Shown here piece by piece: positions 44,704-53,251 of a DNA stretch of 64,000 nucleotides (position 1 is the first letter of the stretch; each line of letters begins with the position of its first letter). Origin of the DNA: MGIIb-O2 sp002494975 (GTDB taxonomy: Archaea > Thermoplasmatota > Poseidoniia > Poseidoniales > Thalassarchaeaceae). Below the pieces are notes generated by a model that was given only the letters and a program-made list of their open reading frames with translations, was not told the origin of the DNA and ran no database searches. A program made the position numbers and the translations under genes. Location: NCBI GenBank assembly GCA_028355015.1, contig JAOMRN010000002.1, forward strand, positions 248,001-312,000, in the 5' to 3' direction.

Positions 44704-44931
44704 TCAGTTGTTTCTAAAATGAGATATTACAACAGGCGCGCTTGATTCAGATGGGTCTATTGTTTCTAGAGATTGGATAGTAATTTCGCGCCTCTTGGCT
44801 CCGTGGCGACTTCCAAAGTTCGACATTATTTTCTCTCTTGCACCGTCTTCATCGGGTGCAACTAAGTCCATTGAGAAGTCTTGGTTTGTCTTTCCTTGAC
44901 GGAAGAATCCTACTGCGCGATATACCTTCAT
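44704..44931 (-). CDS. rpl18a: 50S ribosomal protein L18Ae (LX)
   Basis: The 75-aa protein (start ATG 44931) begins MKVYRAVGFFRQG and continues with GSRHGAKRREITI, the LX/L18Ae signature (GSRHxVKRxxIxI). It is an archaeal/eukaryotic large-subunit protein. In many archaea it precedes pfdA and ftsY; here cysQ, cysD, cysNC and a membrane-protein gene intervene. The frame extends to 44979, but that part is not conserved. Confidence 0.88.
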   Translation of the reverse strand: MKVYRAVGFFRQGKTNQDFSMDLVAPDEDGAREKIMSNFGSRHGAKRREITIQSLETIDPSESSAPVVISHFRNN

Positions 44932-45068
44932 ATCGCCGGCGAACTTTGACTTTGATATAAACGCGACGAAAAACGGCAAAACTGTTAATCTCCAAATATC
45001 AACGTATAATGGGTAGATTTTTACTCAAGGTTCAAGAACGTATTAGCCTCGATGTTTGTTGATTATTG

Positions 45069-45527
45069 ATGAGTTCGCCTTCAAATCTAGATTCTTCATC
45101 GGAGAAAGACAATTCTCCTTTGGAGGAAAGGTTGGCACAATTTCCAAATGAAAAGCTAGTTCAAGAAGTAATATCTGTTTGGGACGAAGTGATACGTATA
45201 GAGCAAGAATTGGCTAATTCCAGACAGCGGACGCGCGCTCTAGAATTAGAATTAGCCTCAATGGATTTAGAACAAGGAGATGGCCCTACGATAATCGATC
45301 TCGAAGAACAATTGAGAGTTATGAAGATGCGTTGTGGACAATTAGAGGCAAAATTAGAAAATGAAAAAATTCGAAGAATTGATGGAACGGATAATTCTGA
45401 CTCTCGTCTTGAAGAATTACAAAAAGAAAATGCGCGACTTCTGAAGGTAGAAGAAGAGCATATGATTCTAATTCTAGATATGGAAGCCCAAATCGATCGC
45501 TTAATTGACTCTATTAAAAGAAATTAA
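45069..45527 (+). CDS. coiled-coil protein
   Basis: The 152-aa soluble protein (ATG 45069; an adjoining TTG at 45066) is almost wholly a coiled coil from residue 33 to the end, with heptad-like Leu/Ile/Val and many Glu. No cysteine motif or membrane segment. It ends tail-to-tail with the internally duplicated zinc/RHH-like gene, sharing the four-base palindrome TTAA for both stop codons. Function unknown; it could be a structural or scaffolding protein. Confidence 0.6.
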   Translation: MSSPSNLDSSSEKDNSPLEERLAQFPNEKLVQEVISVWDEVIRIEQELANSRQRTRALELELASMDLEQGDGPTIIDLEEQLRVMKMRCGQLEAKLENEKIRRIDGTDNSDSRLEELQKENARLLKVEEEHMILILDMEAQIDRLIDSIKRN

Positions 45528-46972
45528 TTGGTATCTCCAAAGTTGCTTGCAAAGGAGTTTTTTACTGCATAGGGCCTAGTCATTTCGATTTCTAATCTAG
45601 GGATCAATCCGCTAAGTTCGTTTCCAGTTCCAAGAAGTTTATTCATCTTTGTTATATTGTCTTCTACAGTAATGTCAATTTCCTCAATTAACGATGTTAA
45701 TTTGTATTTCTGATTGGATTGGAAACTTTTCAACTCTTTCACTTGTTCACGAAGTTTTTTTAGCACCTCGGGAGATTTTACCGCTACCATCTCGTTAGGC
45801 TCTGTATATGGCCAGTACTCTTGTTTTTTATTCGATTTTGAAGACTGCGGCTGGGGATAGATGAGTCTATGCTTTTTTTGGTCTGATGCACTTTCTAAGG
45901 TTGTGAATATTGATCTTTTAATCCATGTTTTCGCACTTTCCTTTGGCTCACCGGGAAGGACATCTTCGTGTTCTTTGATTTTCTTTACCAAAAAATCTGG
46001 TAATTCAATATTGCATGACATTTCTTTTTCTTTGTCTTGTTGATCTAGACATTTTAGACAAAGGGGTTTTTCATTTCCAGGGAGTCTTGATGCTTTGTCT
46101 TCAGATGGGACTAACACATACTTTGCATTCGATGCTGATGATGCAGGAGTTGTAATACCGGTTAATCCACAGATATAACAATTCAAATCCGACTCTTTCA
46201 AATATTCTTTCTCTTGATTCCTTAAAGGTGTAATAATAGTATTGAGGAAATCATCTATTTCTTTTGTGTTTTCCTTAATTGAAGTATGTATTTCACCTAT
46301 TGTTGAGATTAATTGATTTTGATTAACATTATGTAACTCTTGTAACTTAATTATTTTTTCATGAAGTTTTGAAAGTTTAGGTGTTTCTTCCATTGATAAT
46401 CCTGATATGGCTTCTTTTGGTACGTTCCATCCAACGGTTTCTGAATCTGGCGCATACCAGTATTCTCCTGTTTTTACATCTATAGAGGGGCGGAATACGC
46501 GAGTTCTTGTATTCTTCAGTTGTTCTTTGAGAATATATTCGACGGCTCTTTTAGTGAATGATTTGATTCCTTTCTGTGTCAATTTGCCATTGGCTTTTTT
46601 CCTCTTTGCTTCTGGTATTTTTTCAAGAGCATGGATTTTTTTTATTGCAAATCCAGGTAACTTCACGGATAGTTGCTGAAGTTCATACTGCTCGTGTCTT
46701 TCACATAGGCTTTTGTCATTAAACCCATATTTGGTGGAATTGGAATTTGATGAAACTATACTATATCTTTTTGGTTTTTTACCGGAATTGGATTCTTCGT
46801 ACTTATTTTCTCCTGTTATCCTACAAGCATAGCACGGATCTGGTTTCACCTCATCGTGAAGGTGGGAAGTCAGACCTTTTCTTGTCTTTTTGACGGGTTT
46901 TTGTCCTTTAGTGCTGAGTTTGTCTCTCCATTTGGGGCTACGCTCGCGCTTTGCACCTTTCTCGTTATTCAT
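45524..46972 (-). CDS. internally duplicated zinc-knuckle / RHH-like / coiled-coil protein
   Basis: I do not recognise this 482-aa protein. Two similar halves follow in line. Half 1: CYAC (Cys47, Cys50) with CERH (Cys90, His93), then an RHH-like LSVKLPGFAIKKI (101-113) with SFTKRAVEYILKEQ (138-151), EYWY (170-173) and a coiled coil (200-245). Half 2: CYIC (265, 268) with CLKC (305, 308), IELPDFLVKKI with TWIKRSIFTTLE, EYW (385-387) and a coiled coil (402-447). The N-terminal 40 residues are basic. A duplicated zinc plus DNA-binding-like module suggests a self-paired DNA-binding protein. That is inference; there is no named family. Confidence 0.7.
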   Translation of the reverse strand: MNNEKGAKRERSPKWRDKLSTKGQKPVKKTRKGLTSHLHDEVKPDPCYACRITGENKYEESNSGKKPKRYSIVSSNSNSTKYGFNDKSLCERHEQYELQQLSVKLPGFAIKKIHALEKIPEAKRKKANGKLTQKGIKSFTKRAVEYILKEQLKNTRTRVFRPSIDVKTGEYWYAPDSETVGWNVPKEAISGLSMEETPKLSKLHEKIIKLQELHNVNQNQLISTIGEIHTSIKENTKEIDDFLNTIITPLRNQEKEYLKESDLNCYICGLTGITTPASSASNAKYVLVPSEDKASRLPGNEKPLCLKCLDQQDKEKEMSCNIELPDFLVKKIKEHEDVLPGEPKESAKTWIKRSIFTTLESASDQKKHRLIYPQPQSSKSNKKQEYWPYTEPNEMVAVKSPEVLKKLREQVKELKSFQSNQKYKLTSLIEEIDITVEDNITKMNKLLGTGNELSGLIPRLEIEMTRPYAVKNSFASNFGDTN

Positions 46973-47041
46973 ATCTAAGCCAGTTCTTAATGAAGATTAA
47001 GAGTTTTGTTGGCCTAAATTTTCAAAATATGACACAGGAAT

Positions 47042-47050
47042 CTATATTAT
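47042..47050 (+). promoter_or_regulatory. TATA-like box before Cys-rich gene
   Basis: CTATATTAT lies about 43 bases before ATG 47089, giving a plausible start of transcription about 17 bases before the gene. It lies in a 116-base divergent gap. Confidence 0.35.
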
Positions 47051-47088
47051 TAGAGTCTCATTAAGTGCAGTAGGTAGAACGAAAGCCT

Positions 47089-47847
47089 ATGCAAGATATG
47101 TTGCAAGGTGGTGAGAGGCATCAAAACGAACCCTCTCTGGAGGCTGATCCAAAATCAGTAACGAACGCCTCTGGCTTAACATCCAGAGTTAGTGCAGGAG
47201 AGCTTTGGATGATCGTGGTGCCTGGCATTGGATTATTTTTAGAGTTTTATGGTTTTAACACATTAATGAATTTAGTTGATTTTTTACCCCTCATTGGCGG
47301 GTTTGTCTATGACGAAGAGTACTTAGATGGCGGAGTCTACTATCATCATACGGGATCCTCTTGTTCTGCACCTAAAGGATCTAATTCTTGGATAAAGGCC
47401 ATCAAAAGAGCCTGCGGCTTAGATCATGACGAAAGCTTGGACTGCTGTGTGAGTGATTGTGATTTATCCGCTGATGTCGGCGCGCACCTCACGCAGAGCA
47501 GGATTCGTGAGTTTCTCTCACTGATAGGAATGGGTGGAACTCCAGTGGTACCAATGTGCTATGGGTGCCATGGCACAGGCCCAGTTGAGATTGATGGAAC
47601 CCCCTGTATATATGACACAGAAACACCGATTGACTTTCTTTGGGGAAAGCCGACCTTGTCTAATGTCCGTTGCAGCAACGAAAATTGTGGGAGTTATACT
47701 GTAGGTCCGGATAGCGGAGACAACTACTGGTGCTGGGATTGTGAACACTATGTAGACTCTGACGGTGACTGCGTGACGGATGGTTGTACTTCTGATGGCT
47801 GTTGCGATGATGATGACGATGATGATGACGATGATGGTTGGTGGTGA
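47089..47847 (+). CDS. Cys-rich protein with Asp10-GWW C terminus
   Basis: This 252-aa protein is not recognised. A hydrophobic region (about 37-72) suggests membrane anchoring with a short hairpin. The C-terminal 160 residues hold 16 cysteines, with CxxC pairs at 157/160 (CYGC) and 215/218 (CWDC), a CysCys at 119/120, and HG, GT turns typical of zinc ribbons. It ends SDGCC, then ten Asp, then GWW. Codons in the Asp run alternate GAT and GAC, so it is coding, not a simple repeat. A metal-binding or divalent-cation role is an inference. A strong terminator follows. Confidence 0.7.
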   Translation: MQDMLQGGERHQNEPSLEADPKSVTNASGLTSRVSAGELWMIVVPGIGLFLEFYGFNTLMNLVDFLPLIGGFVYDEEYLDGGVYYHHTGSSCSAPKGSNSWIKAIKRACGLDHDESLDCCVSDCDLSADVGAHLTQSRIREFLSLIGMGGTPVVPMCYGCHGTGPVEIDGTPCIYDTETPIDFLWGKPTLSNVRCSNENCGSYTVGPDSGDNYWCWDCEHYVDSDGDCVTDGCTSDGCCDDDDDDDDDDGWW

Positions 47848-47877
47848 TTATTTGTAAGTAGAATATGCTACTACTTT

Positions 47878-47910
47878 GGGGGGTCGCTTCGGCGGCTCCC
47901 CTTTTTTTAT
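47878..47910. terminator. strong bidirectional intrinsic-type terminator
   Basis: A 10-bp stem (47878-47887 with 47892-47901, including two G-U pairs) has a TTCG tetraloop and is followed by seven Ts and ATT. It lies between the convergent Cys-rich and GGGP synthase genes, and the minus-strand stop is inside the T-run. It fits rho-independent-type termination. Confidence 0.85.
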
Positions 47911-48719
47911 TTGTTCATTTTTGTTATGAAGTTAGTAAGCGCATTCTGTAATGTATTTGCATTATCAAAAGATTCTGTCAAATTACCTGTAATTATCCAA
48001 TCTGCACCTGCGTCGGATGCAGCTTTTGCAGTTTCTCCGTCTCTAATTCCTCCTCCAACGATAATTGTCAGATTGCACGACTCTCTGGCCGCTTTGATTA
48101 GATTGGGAGATACGGGGGTTTGGGCGCCACTTCCGGCTTCGAGATAGATTATTCTGAATCCGTAATATTCTGCTGTTGTTGCGTATGCAGAAATTCTTTC
48201 TGTTTCGGATGGTTGGATTAGATCTGCTTGGCCTACTTCTCCTGCTTTACCTCCGGGTTCACAAATAATATACCCCATTGGCAATGGCGAAATACCAGCT
48301 TTTTTAATGAATAATGAGCCCGCTACTTGTTCTTCGATCAAAAATCTAGAAGATTTACTGTTCATCAGCATCATGAAAGTTATTGCATCTGCGGCGGGTG
48401 ACAGTGCAGCTGCGCCCTGTGGAAAAAGAACCACTGGTACTTTCCAATTTTTCTCATCTAAATCAGAATCTTGTGAAGATGCCCAAGCAACCAGTTCGAG
48501 TGCTTCTTGAATCGCTATTACAGTCTCGTTGACATTTTTCATGTCTGTATCGCTAGAACCACCTACGAGTATCATTTTACTACCCGCGGCTACTGCAGCT
48601 ACCGCTCTTTTAGCTGCTGTATCTGGTGTTTGATCGGCGGGATCTATCAATATAGCGTGTCGAGTCTTTTCATTTGGGTTGCAAACATGCTCCAATGTCT
48701 GACTGTCGACTCCGTTCAT
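47907..48719 (-). CDS. geranylgeranylglyceryl-phosphate synthase (GGGPS/PcrB family)
   Basis: The 270-aa TIM-barrel prenyltransferase has HAILIDPADQTPDTAAK, KMILVGGSSDTD (phosphate loop), LFPQGAAALSPAADAITFMMLMNS, YIICEPGGKAGEVGQAD and VGGGIRDGETA. These match archaeal GGGPS, which makes the first ether bond of archaeal membrane lipids from sn-glycerol 1-phosphate and GGPP. ATG 48719 is used; GTG 48737 would add six residues. Its presence supports an archaeal origin of the window. Confidence 0.9.
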   Translation of the reverse strand: MNGVDSQTLEHVCNPNEKTRHAILIDPADQTPDTAAKRAVAAVAAGSKMILVGGSSDTDMKNVNETVIAIQEALELVAWASSQDSDLDEKNWKVPVVLFPQGAAALSPAADAITFMMLMNSKSSRFLIEEQVAGSLFIKKAGISPLPMGYIICEPGGKAGEVGQADLIQPSETERISAYATTAEYYGFRIIYLEAGSGAQTPVSPNLIKAARESCNLTIIVGGGIRDGETAKAASDAGADWIITGNLTESFDNANTLQNALTNFITKMNK

Positions 48720-48766
48720 ATTCTCTCGTGACTGCACTAGGCATCTAATATTTTACAAAAATAATA

Positions 48767-49378
48767 CTAAATTATTGTTAATTCGGCCGTCTCTATCCCC
48801 AATTGGACTCTTTCAGAAATTGCTGATTTAGGGTTTTTGCCATACCAATTCATTATTTGGATAAAATTGCCTTCTAATTCTCCTTTGTCAGACCATATTT
48901 CAACAGTATTATCGGACCTAGTTCCATGGATCTCTCCTTCAATAATTTCGTTTGAAATCGCCCCAAACCATTTCTTTTCATCTTTTTTATTTCTAAGATC
49001 AATGATTTTGGCGAACTTCATTTTTCCTGTTCCAGAGACCCCTGCTCCGGAAAAATGAACGTTGTTTTCTCCAATTTTTGTTACTCGGGATTTTAAATGG
49101 AAGGTGGTATCTCTTTTTGCCAGCATTATAGAAAGAGATTTTACAAACCATGAATATCTCACTGCGGATGATTTTTGTGTTGGCATTTGGCTATACATTT
49201 TACCACACCATGCAATGGGAGTTATTGGCCAATTTTTGATAATTCCTGGTTCTTCTCCGTACATACCTGATTCTGCTTTTTCATCAAATATGTGTAACTC
49301 TAATTCCGGGTCTAGATCTAATAAGCGGTGGCCGCAGCAGAAAACTTCTACTCCTGACCCTATTATTGCTATTTTCAT
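48767..49378 (-). CDS. FAD/NAD(P)-binding Rossmann-like protein
   Basis: The 203-aa protein starts KIAIIGSGVEVFCCGHRLL (residues 2-20), a GxGxxxxG-like dinucleotide-binding loop with the ending acidic strand ELHIFDEKA. The rest does not fit a known oxidoreductase. CCGH near the loop is unusual. It sits between the GGGPS gene and the M20 amidohydrolase on the same strand; the amidohydrolase ends 1 base from its start. Possibly a small flavoprotein or remnant of one. Enzyme class not assignable. Confidence 0.6.
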   Translation of the reverse strand: MKIAIIGSGVEVFCCGHRLLDLDPELELHIFDEKAESGMYGEEPGIIKNWPITPIAWCGKMYSQMPTQKSSAVRYSWFVKSLSIMLAKRDTTFHLKSRVTKIGENNVHFSGAGVSGTGKMKFAKIIDLRNKKDEKKWFGAISNEIIEGEIHGTRSDNTVEIWSDKGELEGNFIQIMNWYGKNPKSAISERVQLGIETAELTII

Positions 49379-49379
49379 A

Positions 49380-50573
49380 TCAATCTTCTCTTAAAAATTC
49401 TAGAGCTTTTAAAGCGTTGTTAACGTGTATTGCGGTGCCCAATGAGAGAGCTTCTTCGTCAACTTTGAACATAGGATGGTGGACGTCATACACAGCATTT
49501 ATTTCGGGGTTGCCCACTCCAATGAAAGAGAAGCAACCTGGTATTTGTTGAGTATAATATGCGAAATCTTCTCCTCCCATAATAGGGGACATTTCTGATA
49601 CTTTCTCCTCTCCAAGAATTTCCATTGCCGAAGCTTTTCCTAATTCCCAGCAATCTCCATCATTTATTGTTGGAGGATAGTCGTTTCCTAGAAATGTCAC
49701 TTCTGCCTCACAGCGGTTTGCAATTGCTATCGCTTCTGCTACTTCTTTGACCCTTTTTTGAAGTTTATTTATGCCTTCAAGAGTTAGTGAACGTATCGTT
49801 CCTTGGAGTTCCATTGTAGAAGGGATTACGTTCGACGCATTTCCTCCCTTAGTCATTGTAATACTAATTACTCCTGATTCTAGAGGATTTAATTCTCGGG
49901 AAATTATTGTTTGAAGTTCGACTACTATCTTCGAACCCGTAACTACCGGATCAATTGTCTCATGAGGTGCGGCGGCATGCCCTCCGTTTCCTTTTACCAC
50001 TATCTTTACTGTTGATGTCGCTGCCAAAAGAGTTCCTTTGCGAGATGCTAATGTGCCCATAGGCATCGTTCCCGCAACATGTAATGCGTAAATTTGTTGA
50101 ACTTTTGGATTTTCTAAAATTCCTTGCTCTCTCATCATTTTTCCACCGGCACCGCCTTCTTCAGCGGGTTGGAAAACTAACTTTATTGTCCCTTTTATTT
50201 TATCTTCATTTTGCTTTAATAAACGGGCTGCTCCTAACAACATAGCCGTGTGACAATCATGGCCACATGCATGCATTTTTCCATCTATTTCGCTCTTAAA
50301 ATCAATATCTGTTTCCTCGTGAATCGGTAAAGCATCCATATCTGCCCTCAAAGCAACGCAAGGACCGTCTCCGTCCCCTAATGTGGCAACTACCCCCGTT
50401 ATTGCAATGTCTTTTTGGAAGTTAATGTCTAATTCTGAAAGAGTGTCTTGTACTAGTTTACTCGTTTCGAATTCTTCATACATTAATTCGGGGGTTCTAT
50501 GAATTATTCGTCTTTTATCCACTATCCAATCATGTATTTCTTTTGATTGAGTTACTATGTCAGTAGGTTGCAC
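49380..50573 (-). CDS. M20-family amidohydrolase (N-acyl amino acid deacylase-like)
   Basis: The 397-aa zinc peptidase-like enzyme has HRTPELMYEEFETS, RADMDALPIHEETDIDF, MHACGHDCHTAMLLGAA (metal Cys/His), QPAEEGGAGGKMM and a C-terminal GGEDFAYY with the last His in DVHHPMFK. This is the subfamily hydrolysing N-acyl amino acids or hippurate-like substrates. I use the GTG at 50573, giving normal length; the open frame extends to 50705, overlapping the upstream membrane protein gene. The exact substrate is unknown. Confidence 0.86.
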   Translation of the reverse strand: MQPTDIVTQSKEIHDWIVDKRRIIHRTPELMYEEFETSKLVQDTLSELDINFQKDIAITGVVATLGDGDGPCVALRADMDALPIHEETDIDFKSEIDGKMHACGHDCHTAMLLGAARLLKQNEDKIKGTIKLVFQPAEEGGAGGKMMREQGILENPKVQQIYALHVAGTMPMGTLASRKGTLLAATSTVKIVVKGNGGHAAAPHETIDPVVTGSKIVVELQTIISRELNPLESGVISITMTKGGNASNVIPSTMELQGTIRSLTLEGINKLQKRVKEVAEAIAIANRCEAEVTFLGNDYPPTINDGDCWELGKASAMEILGEEKVSEMSPIMGGEDFAYYTQQIPGCFSFIGVGNPEINAVYDVHHPMFKVDEEALSLGTAIHVNNALKALEFLRED

Positions 50574-50599
50574 AGAGAGCGGGTGGCTGTAATATTTTA

Positions 50600-51388
50600 T
50601 TAGAATGGTGTTAATTTGGGAGATATTGTAAATTCTAAATCTCCCGCGCGATCTTTTAATTTCCATGAGGTATAAATTGGAATTACAGCTGCAGTTAATA
50701 TCCATACAATACTCAATATTTCATTTGTAAATAAGATAAGTTCATTATTGATTATATTAGGTTGAAATATTGCAAAAATTTGGAATATGATTTTGAATAA
50801 ACTCGCTAAAATATGAATACTTGTGATGATTTTTGATTGAAATTTTTCTTTTTCTGTTAACTGTGTGACGAACTGATAATAAATGTAATTCTTTGCACTC
50901 AAGATAGATAATCCAATAATTAAGAATGTGTATGGGAGGGTGTGTATTGCCACATTTTCTTCTGGAGTTATGGCAAAAATTGTGCTAAAAACGGTGAAGG
51001 AAAATATTTCTATTATAGTACATGTTGTAAAAAAGATATAGCGATTATTTTCAACATGATTTAAGGCCTTTTCATGATAAACTCGCAACCAACATGAAAG
51101 AGAATAAGAAGTCAATAAAAGATAGTTTATGGCCCATAAAGAGGGTAAGAGATAGTTTCCAGGAGGATGATCAAAAAGTAAACAAATACTATTTGAACCG
51201 AATGTATCAATTAAAATATTATTATGAAAATCTACATCTGAGTGATGTTTTGTAAAATACCACCCACACCCTACAATTATCCAGAAAAACAAATAAGAAT
51301 ATATTCTTAATATCTCAGGGTTTATTGACCAAGTTATTTTATTATTTTCTAAATCTATAGATCTAGTTATTGCAAATTTCATATTCAT
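50600..51388 (-). CDS. six-helix membrane protein, hypothetical
   Basis: The 262-aa protein (ATG 51388, 3 bases from the upstream ferredoxin stop) has six or seven hydrophobic segments, starting near residues 27-46, 84-107, 119-138, 155-172, 186-210 and 215-240. No family recognised. It may be co-transcribed with the ferredoxin gene and the M20 gene. A role in electron transfer from the ferredoxin is possible but unsupported. Confidence 0.55.
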   Translation of the reverse strand: MNMKFAITRSIDLENNKITWSINPEILRIYSYLFFWIIVGCGWYFTKHHSDVDFHNNILIDTFGSNSICLLFDHPPGNYLLPSLWAINYLLLTSYSLSCWLRVYHEKALNHVENNRYIFFTTCTIIEIFSFTVFSTIFAITPEENVAIHTLPYTFLIIGLSILSAKNYIYYQFVTQLTEKEKFQSKIITSIHILASLFKIIFQIFAIFQPNIINNELILFTNEILSIVWILTAAVIPIYTSWKLKDRAGDLEFTISPKLTPF

Positions 51389-51390
51389 CC

Positions 51391-51594
51391 TCAAATATTT
51401 ATTTTTATTATTGAAAGAGCGTGTACAGGACAATGTGGTATACAGAAATTGCAATGCGTGCAAGATGGTTCGTCAACTATAGCTAAAATGTCATCAAGAA
51501 CTAAAGCGTCTACTGGACATAGTGAAACACAAGCGGCGCAGCCAAAACAACGATCATTATCTACAACAAAGATTGAGTCTGGCAACCTTGTCAT
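51391..51594 (-). CDS. two-cluster 4Fe-4S ferredoxin
   Basis: The 67-aa ferredoxin has two CxxCxxCxxxCP sets: CFGCAACVSLCP and CTHCNFCIPHCP. It would hold two [4Fe-4S] clusters and act as a small electron carrier. ATG 51594 is used; a TTG at 51603 adds three residues. It is transcribed from a shared region with the beta-CASP nuclease gene and is 3 bases from the following membrane-protein gene, suggesting an operon. Confidence 0.88.
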   Translation of the reverse strand: MTRLPDSIFVVDNDRCFGCAACVSLCPVDALVLDDILAIVDEPSCTHCNFCIPHCPVHALSIIKINI

Positions 51595-51663
51595 GTCTCG
51601 CAAGATGGGGTGTAGGTTCTCAATTTTGTCCCCAACCCCTTTGTTTCTACTGGAAGTTGAATA

Positions 51664-51710
51664 TTGTAATAGATTTTAATAAAATGCTAATTTTGTAATA
51701 GATTTTGATA
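51664..51710. repeat. 18-bp direct repeat in divergent intergenic region
   Basis: TTGTAATAGATTTTAATA (51664-51681) and TTGTAATAGATTTTGATA (51693-51710) match at 17 of 18 positions with a 29-base offset. The 246-base gap between the ferredoxin and beta-CASP genes holds nothing else I can name. They could be paired regulator-binding sites. Confidence 0.6.
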
Positions 51711-51848
51711 GACAATCTAAGTATACAACAGGCAGACAATAAACATTGGGATACATTTTTTCATTATGTATAGAATAGAATGTGTTTGCAATGGAAATAG
51801 TGGGGTTGGACGCCAAACACTCATCATCATAGTACTCTTCGCCGTGTC

Positions 51849-53159
51849 ATGGTGTTGTATAATCCTGGACAATTTACCAAATATCCATCGGAACCAGTGG
51901 ATAATGGTATACGTTTTCATTTTCTTGGAGGGGGAAATGAAGTTGGTAACGTCGGATGTATCATTGAAGATAATACAGGAACAAGACTTCTGATAGATTA
52001 TGGGTTAGCTCCTACAAGGCCTCCAAAATACCCCGATCAAAGTCCTCCTGTGACTGATGCTATAATCACTCATAGCCACATTGATCATATTGGCATGGTC
52101 CCTTGGTTAACTCGATTCAATAATATTAGATTTCATGGGACTAGCTTGACAGCAGATGTTTCAGAAATAATGTGGAGAGATACTTACAAAGTATCAAAGA
52201 TTGAAGGATACCCACTTTCCTGGGATAAAAGAGATCTAGAGTATGCATTGGAGTCATGGGTAACTCATGAATATGAAGAATGGTTTGATGTTGGAAAATG
52301 GAAATGTAGACTTCATCGTGCGGGACATATGCCAGGGGCGTGTATGATTGAAATTGAAACACCAACGCATAGAATATTATGGTCGGGGGATCTTGATACA
52401 AGAGATAGTCCCAACACAATTGGGGCGAAACCGATCGAATGTGATATTCTTTGTTTAGAAGCCACATATGGTGGCAAAAACCATCCAAATAGAGAAGAAG
52501 AAGAAAGTAAATTTGTAACTGCAGTTAAGAATATAGTCAGAAGAGGAGGAGTAGCATTAGTACCTGCATTTGCATCAGGAAGAGGTCAAGATATTCTCAG
52601 AATTCTCCATCGGGAGGCGCCCGAATTGAATGTACATTACGACGGAATGGGAACTAGGTTGACAAGAAAATGGTTCGATAACCCTCAACATATTCGTGAT
52701 CCGAGTACCTTAGAAGAAGTATGGAAATGGACGAAAAAAGTATCCAGTAAATCAGATCGGAAAAAAGCCCTTCAAGCAGATGTAATAGTAACTACAAGTG
52801 GAATGTTGGATGGAGGGCCAGCTCTTTGGTATCTGAACCGCCTTAGAACCGATCAAGCAAATGGAATTTTAATAACGGGCTATCAGGCAGAAAATTCTGG
52901 TGGGAGAAAACTACTCGATGAAGGTAAAATAAGTATATTTGGTAACGTTACTCAAATAGATTTAGAGATATCTCAATTTCAATTATCTAATCACGCAGGA
53001 CATAGTGAATTATGCAATTTTGCCAATCAATGCGCTCCCCAAGACATGATTTTATTCCATGCACCTGAAGATAGCAGAAATGTTATTTTTTCCGAAATGG
53101 GGAAAGAAATTAAAATTCATTTACCGGTTAATGGCACCCCAATCCATATTAATTCTTGA
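51849..53159 (+). CDS. metallo-beta-lactamase / beta-CASP ribonuclease (aCPSF2-like)
   Basis: The 436-aa protein has an MBL motif HSHIDHIGMVPWL, ILWSGDLDTRD and a C-terminal HAGHSEL (His), with a beta-CASP region in between (EATYGG, PAFASGRGQD). It resembles archaeal RNA-processing nucleases of the CPSF/RNase J group without an N-terminal KH domain, so aCPSF2-like is likely. It would cut or trim RNA. Divergent from the ferredoxin gene across a region with a direct repeat. Confidence 0.87.
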   Translation: MVLYNPGQFTKYPSEPVDNGIRFHFLGGGNEVGNVGCIIEDNTGTRLLIDYGLAPTRPPKYPDQSPPVTDAIITHSHIDHIGMVPWLTRFNNIRFHGTSLTADVSEIMWRDTYKVSKIEGYPLSWDKRDLEYALESWVTHEYEEWFDVGKWKCRLHRAGHMPGACMIEIETPTHRILWSGDLDTRDSPNTIGAKPIECDILCLEATYGGKNHPNREEEESKFVTAVKNIVRRGGVALVPAFASGRGQDILRILHREAPELNVHYDGMGTRLTRKWFDNPQHIRDPSTLEEVWKWTKKVSSKSDRKKALQADVIVTTSGMLDGGPALWYLNRLRTDQANGILITGYQAENSGGRKLLDEGKISIFGNVTQIDLEISQFQLSNHAGHSELCNFANQCAPQDMILFHAPEDSRNVIFSEMGKEIKIHLPVNGTPIHINS

Positions 53160-53210
53160 ATCAAGGGTTCCGAACTATTCATAGGCCTTATGCATAATCG
53201 AAGAGTATCT

Positions 53211-53223
53211 AGACCCCGGGTCT
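53211..53223. promoter_or_regulatory. palindromic operator-like site before permease
   Basis: AGACCCCGGGTCT is a 13-base palindrome (AGACCC-C-GGGTCT) lying 29 bases before the permease start. Part of it (CCCCGGGTCT) recurs after the gene (54773-54782). It may be a regulator site or a chance GC-rich palindrome in AT-rich sequence. Confidence 0.35.
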
Positions 53224-53251
53224 GGGAAATGAAAAGGAGATGAAATGAAAA

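Noticed and set aside
53160..53251. Possible purine riboswitch before the permease
   Set aside because: No three-way junction with conserved loops can be drawn; only a short palindrome is present.
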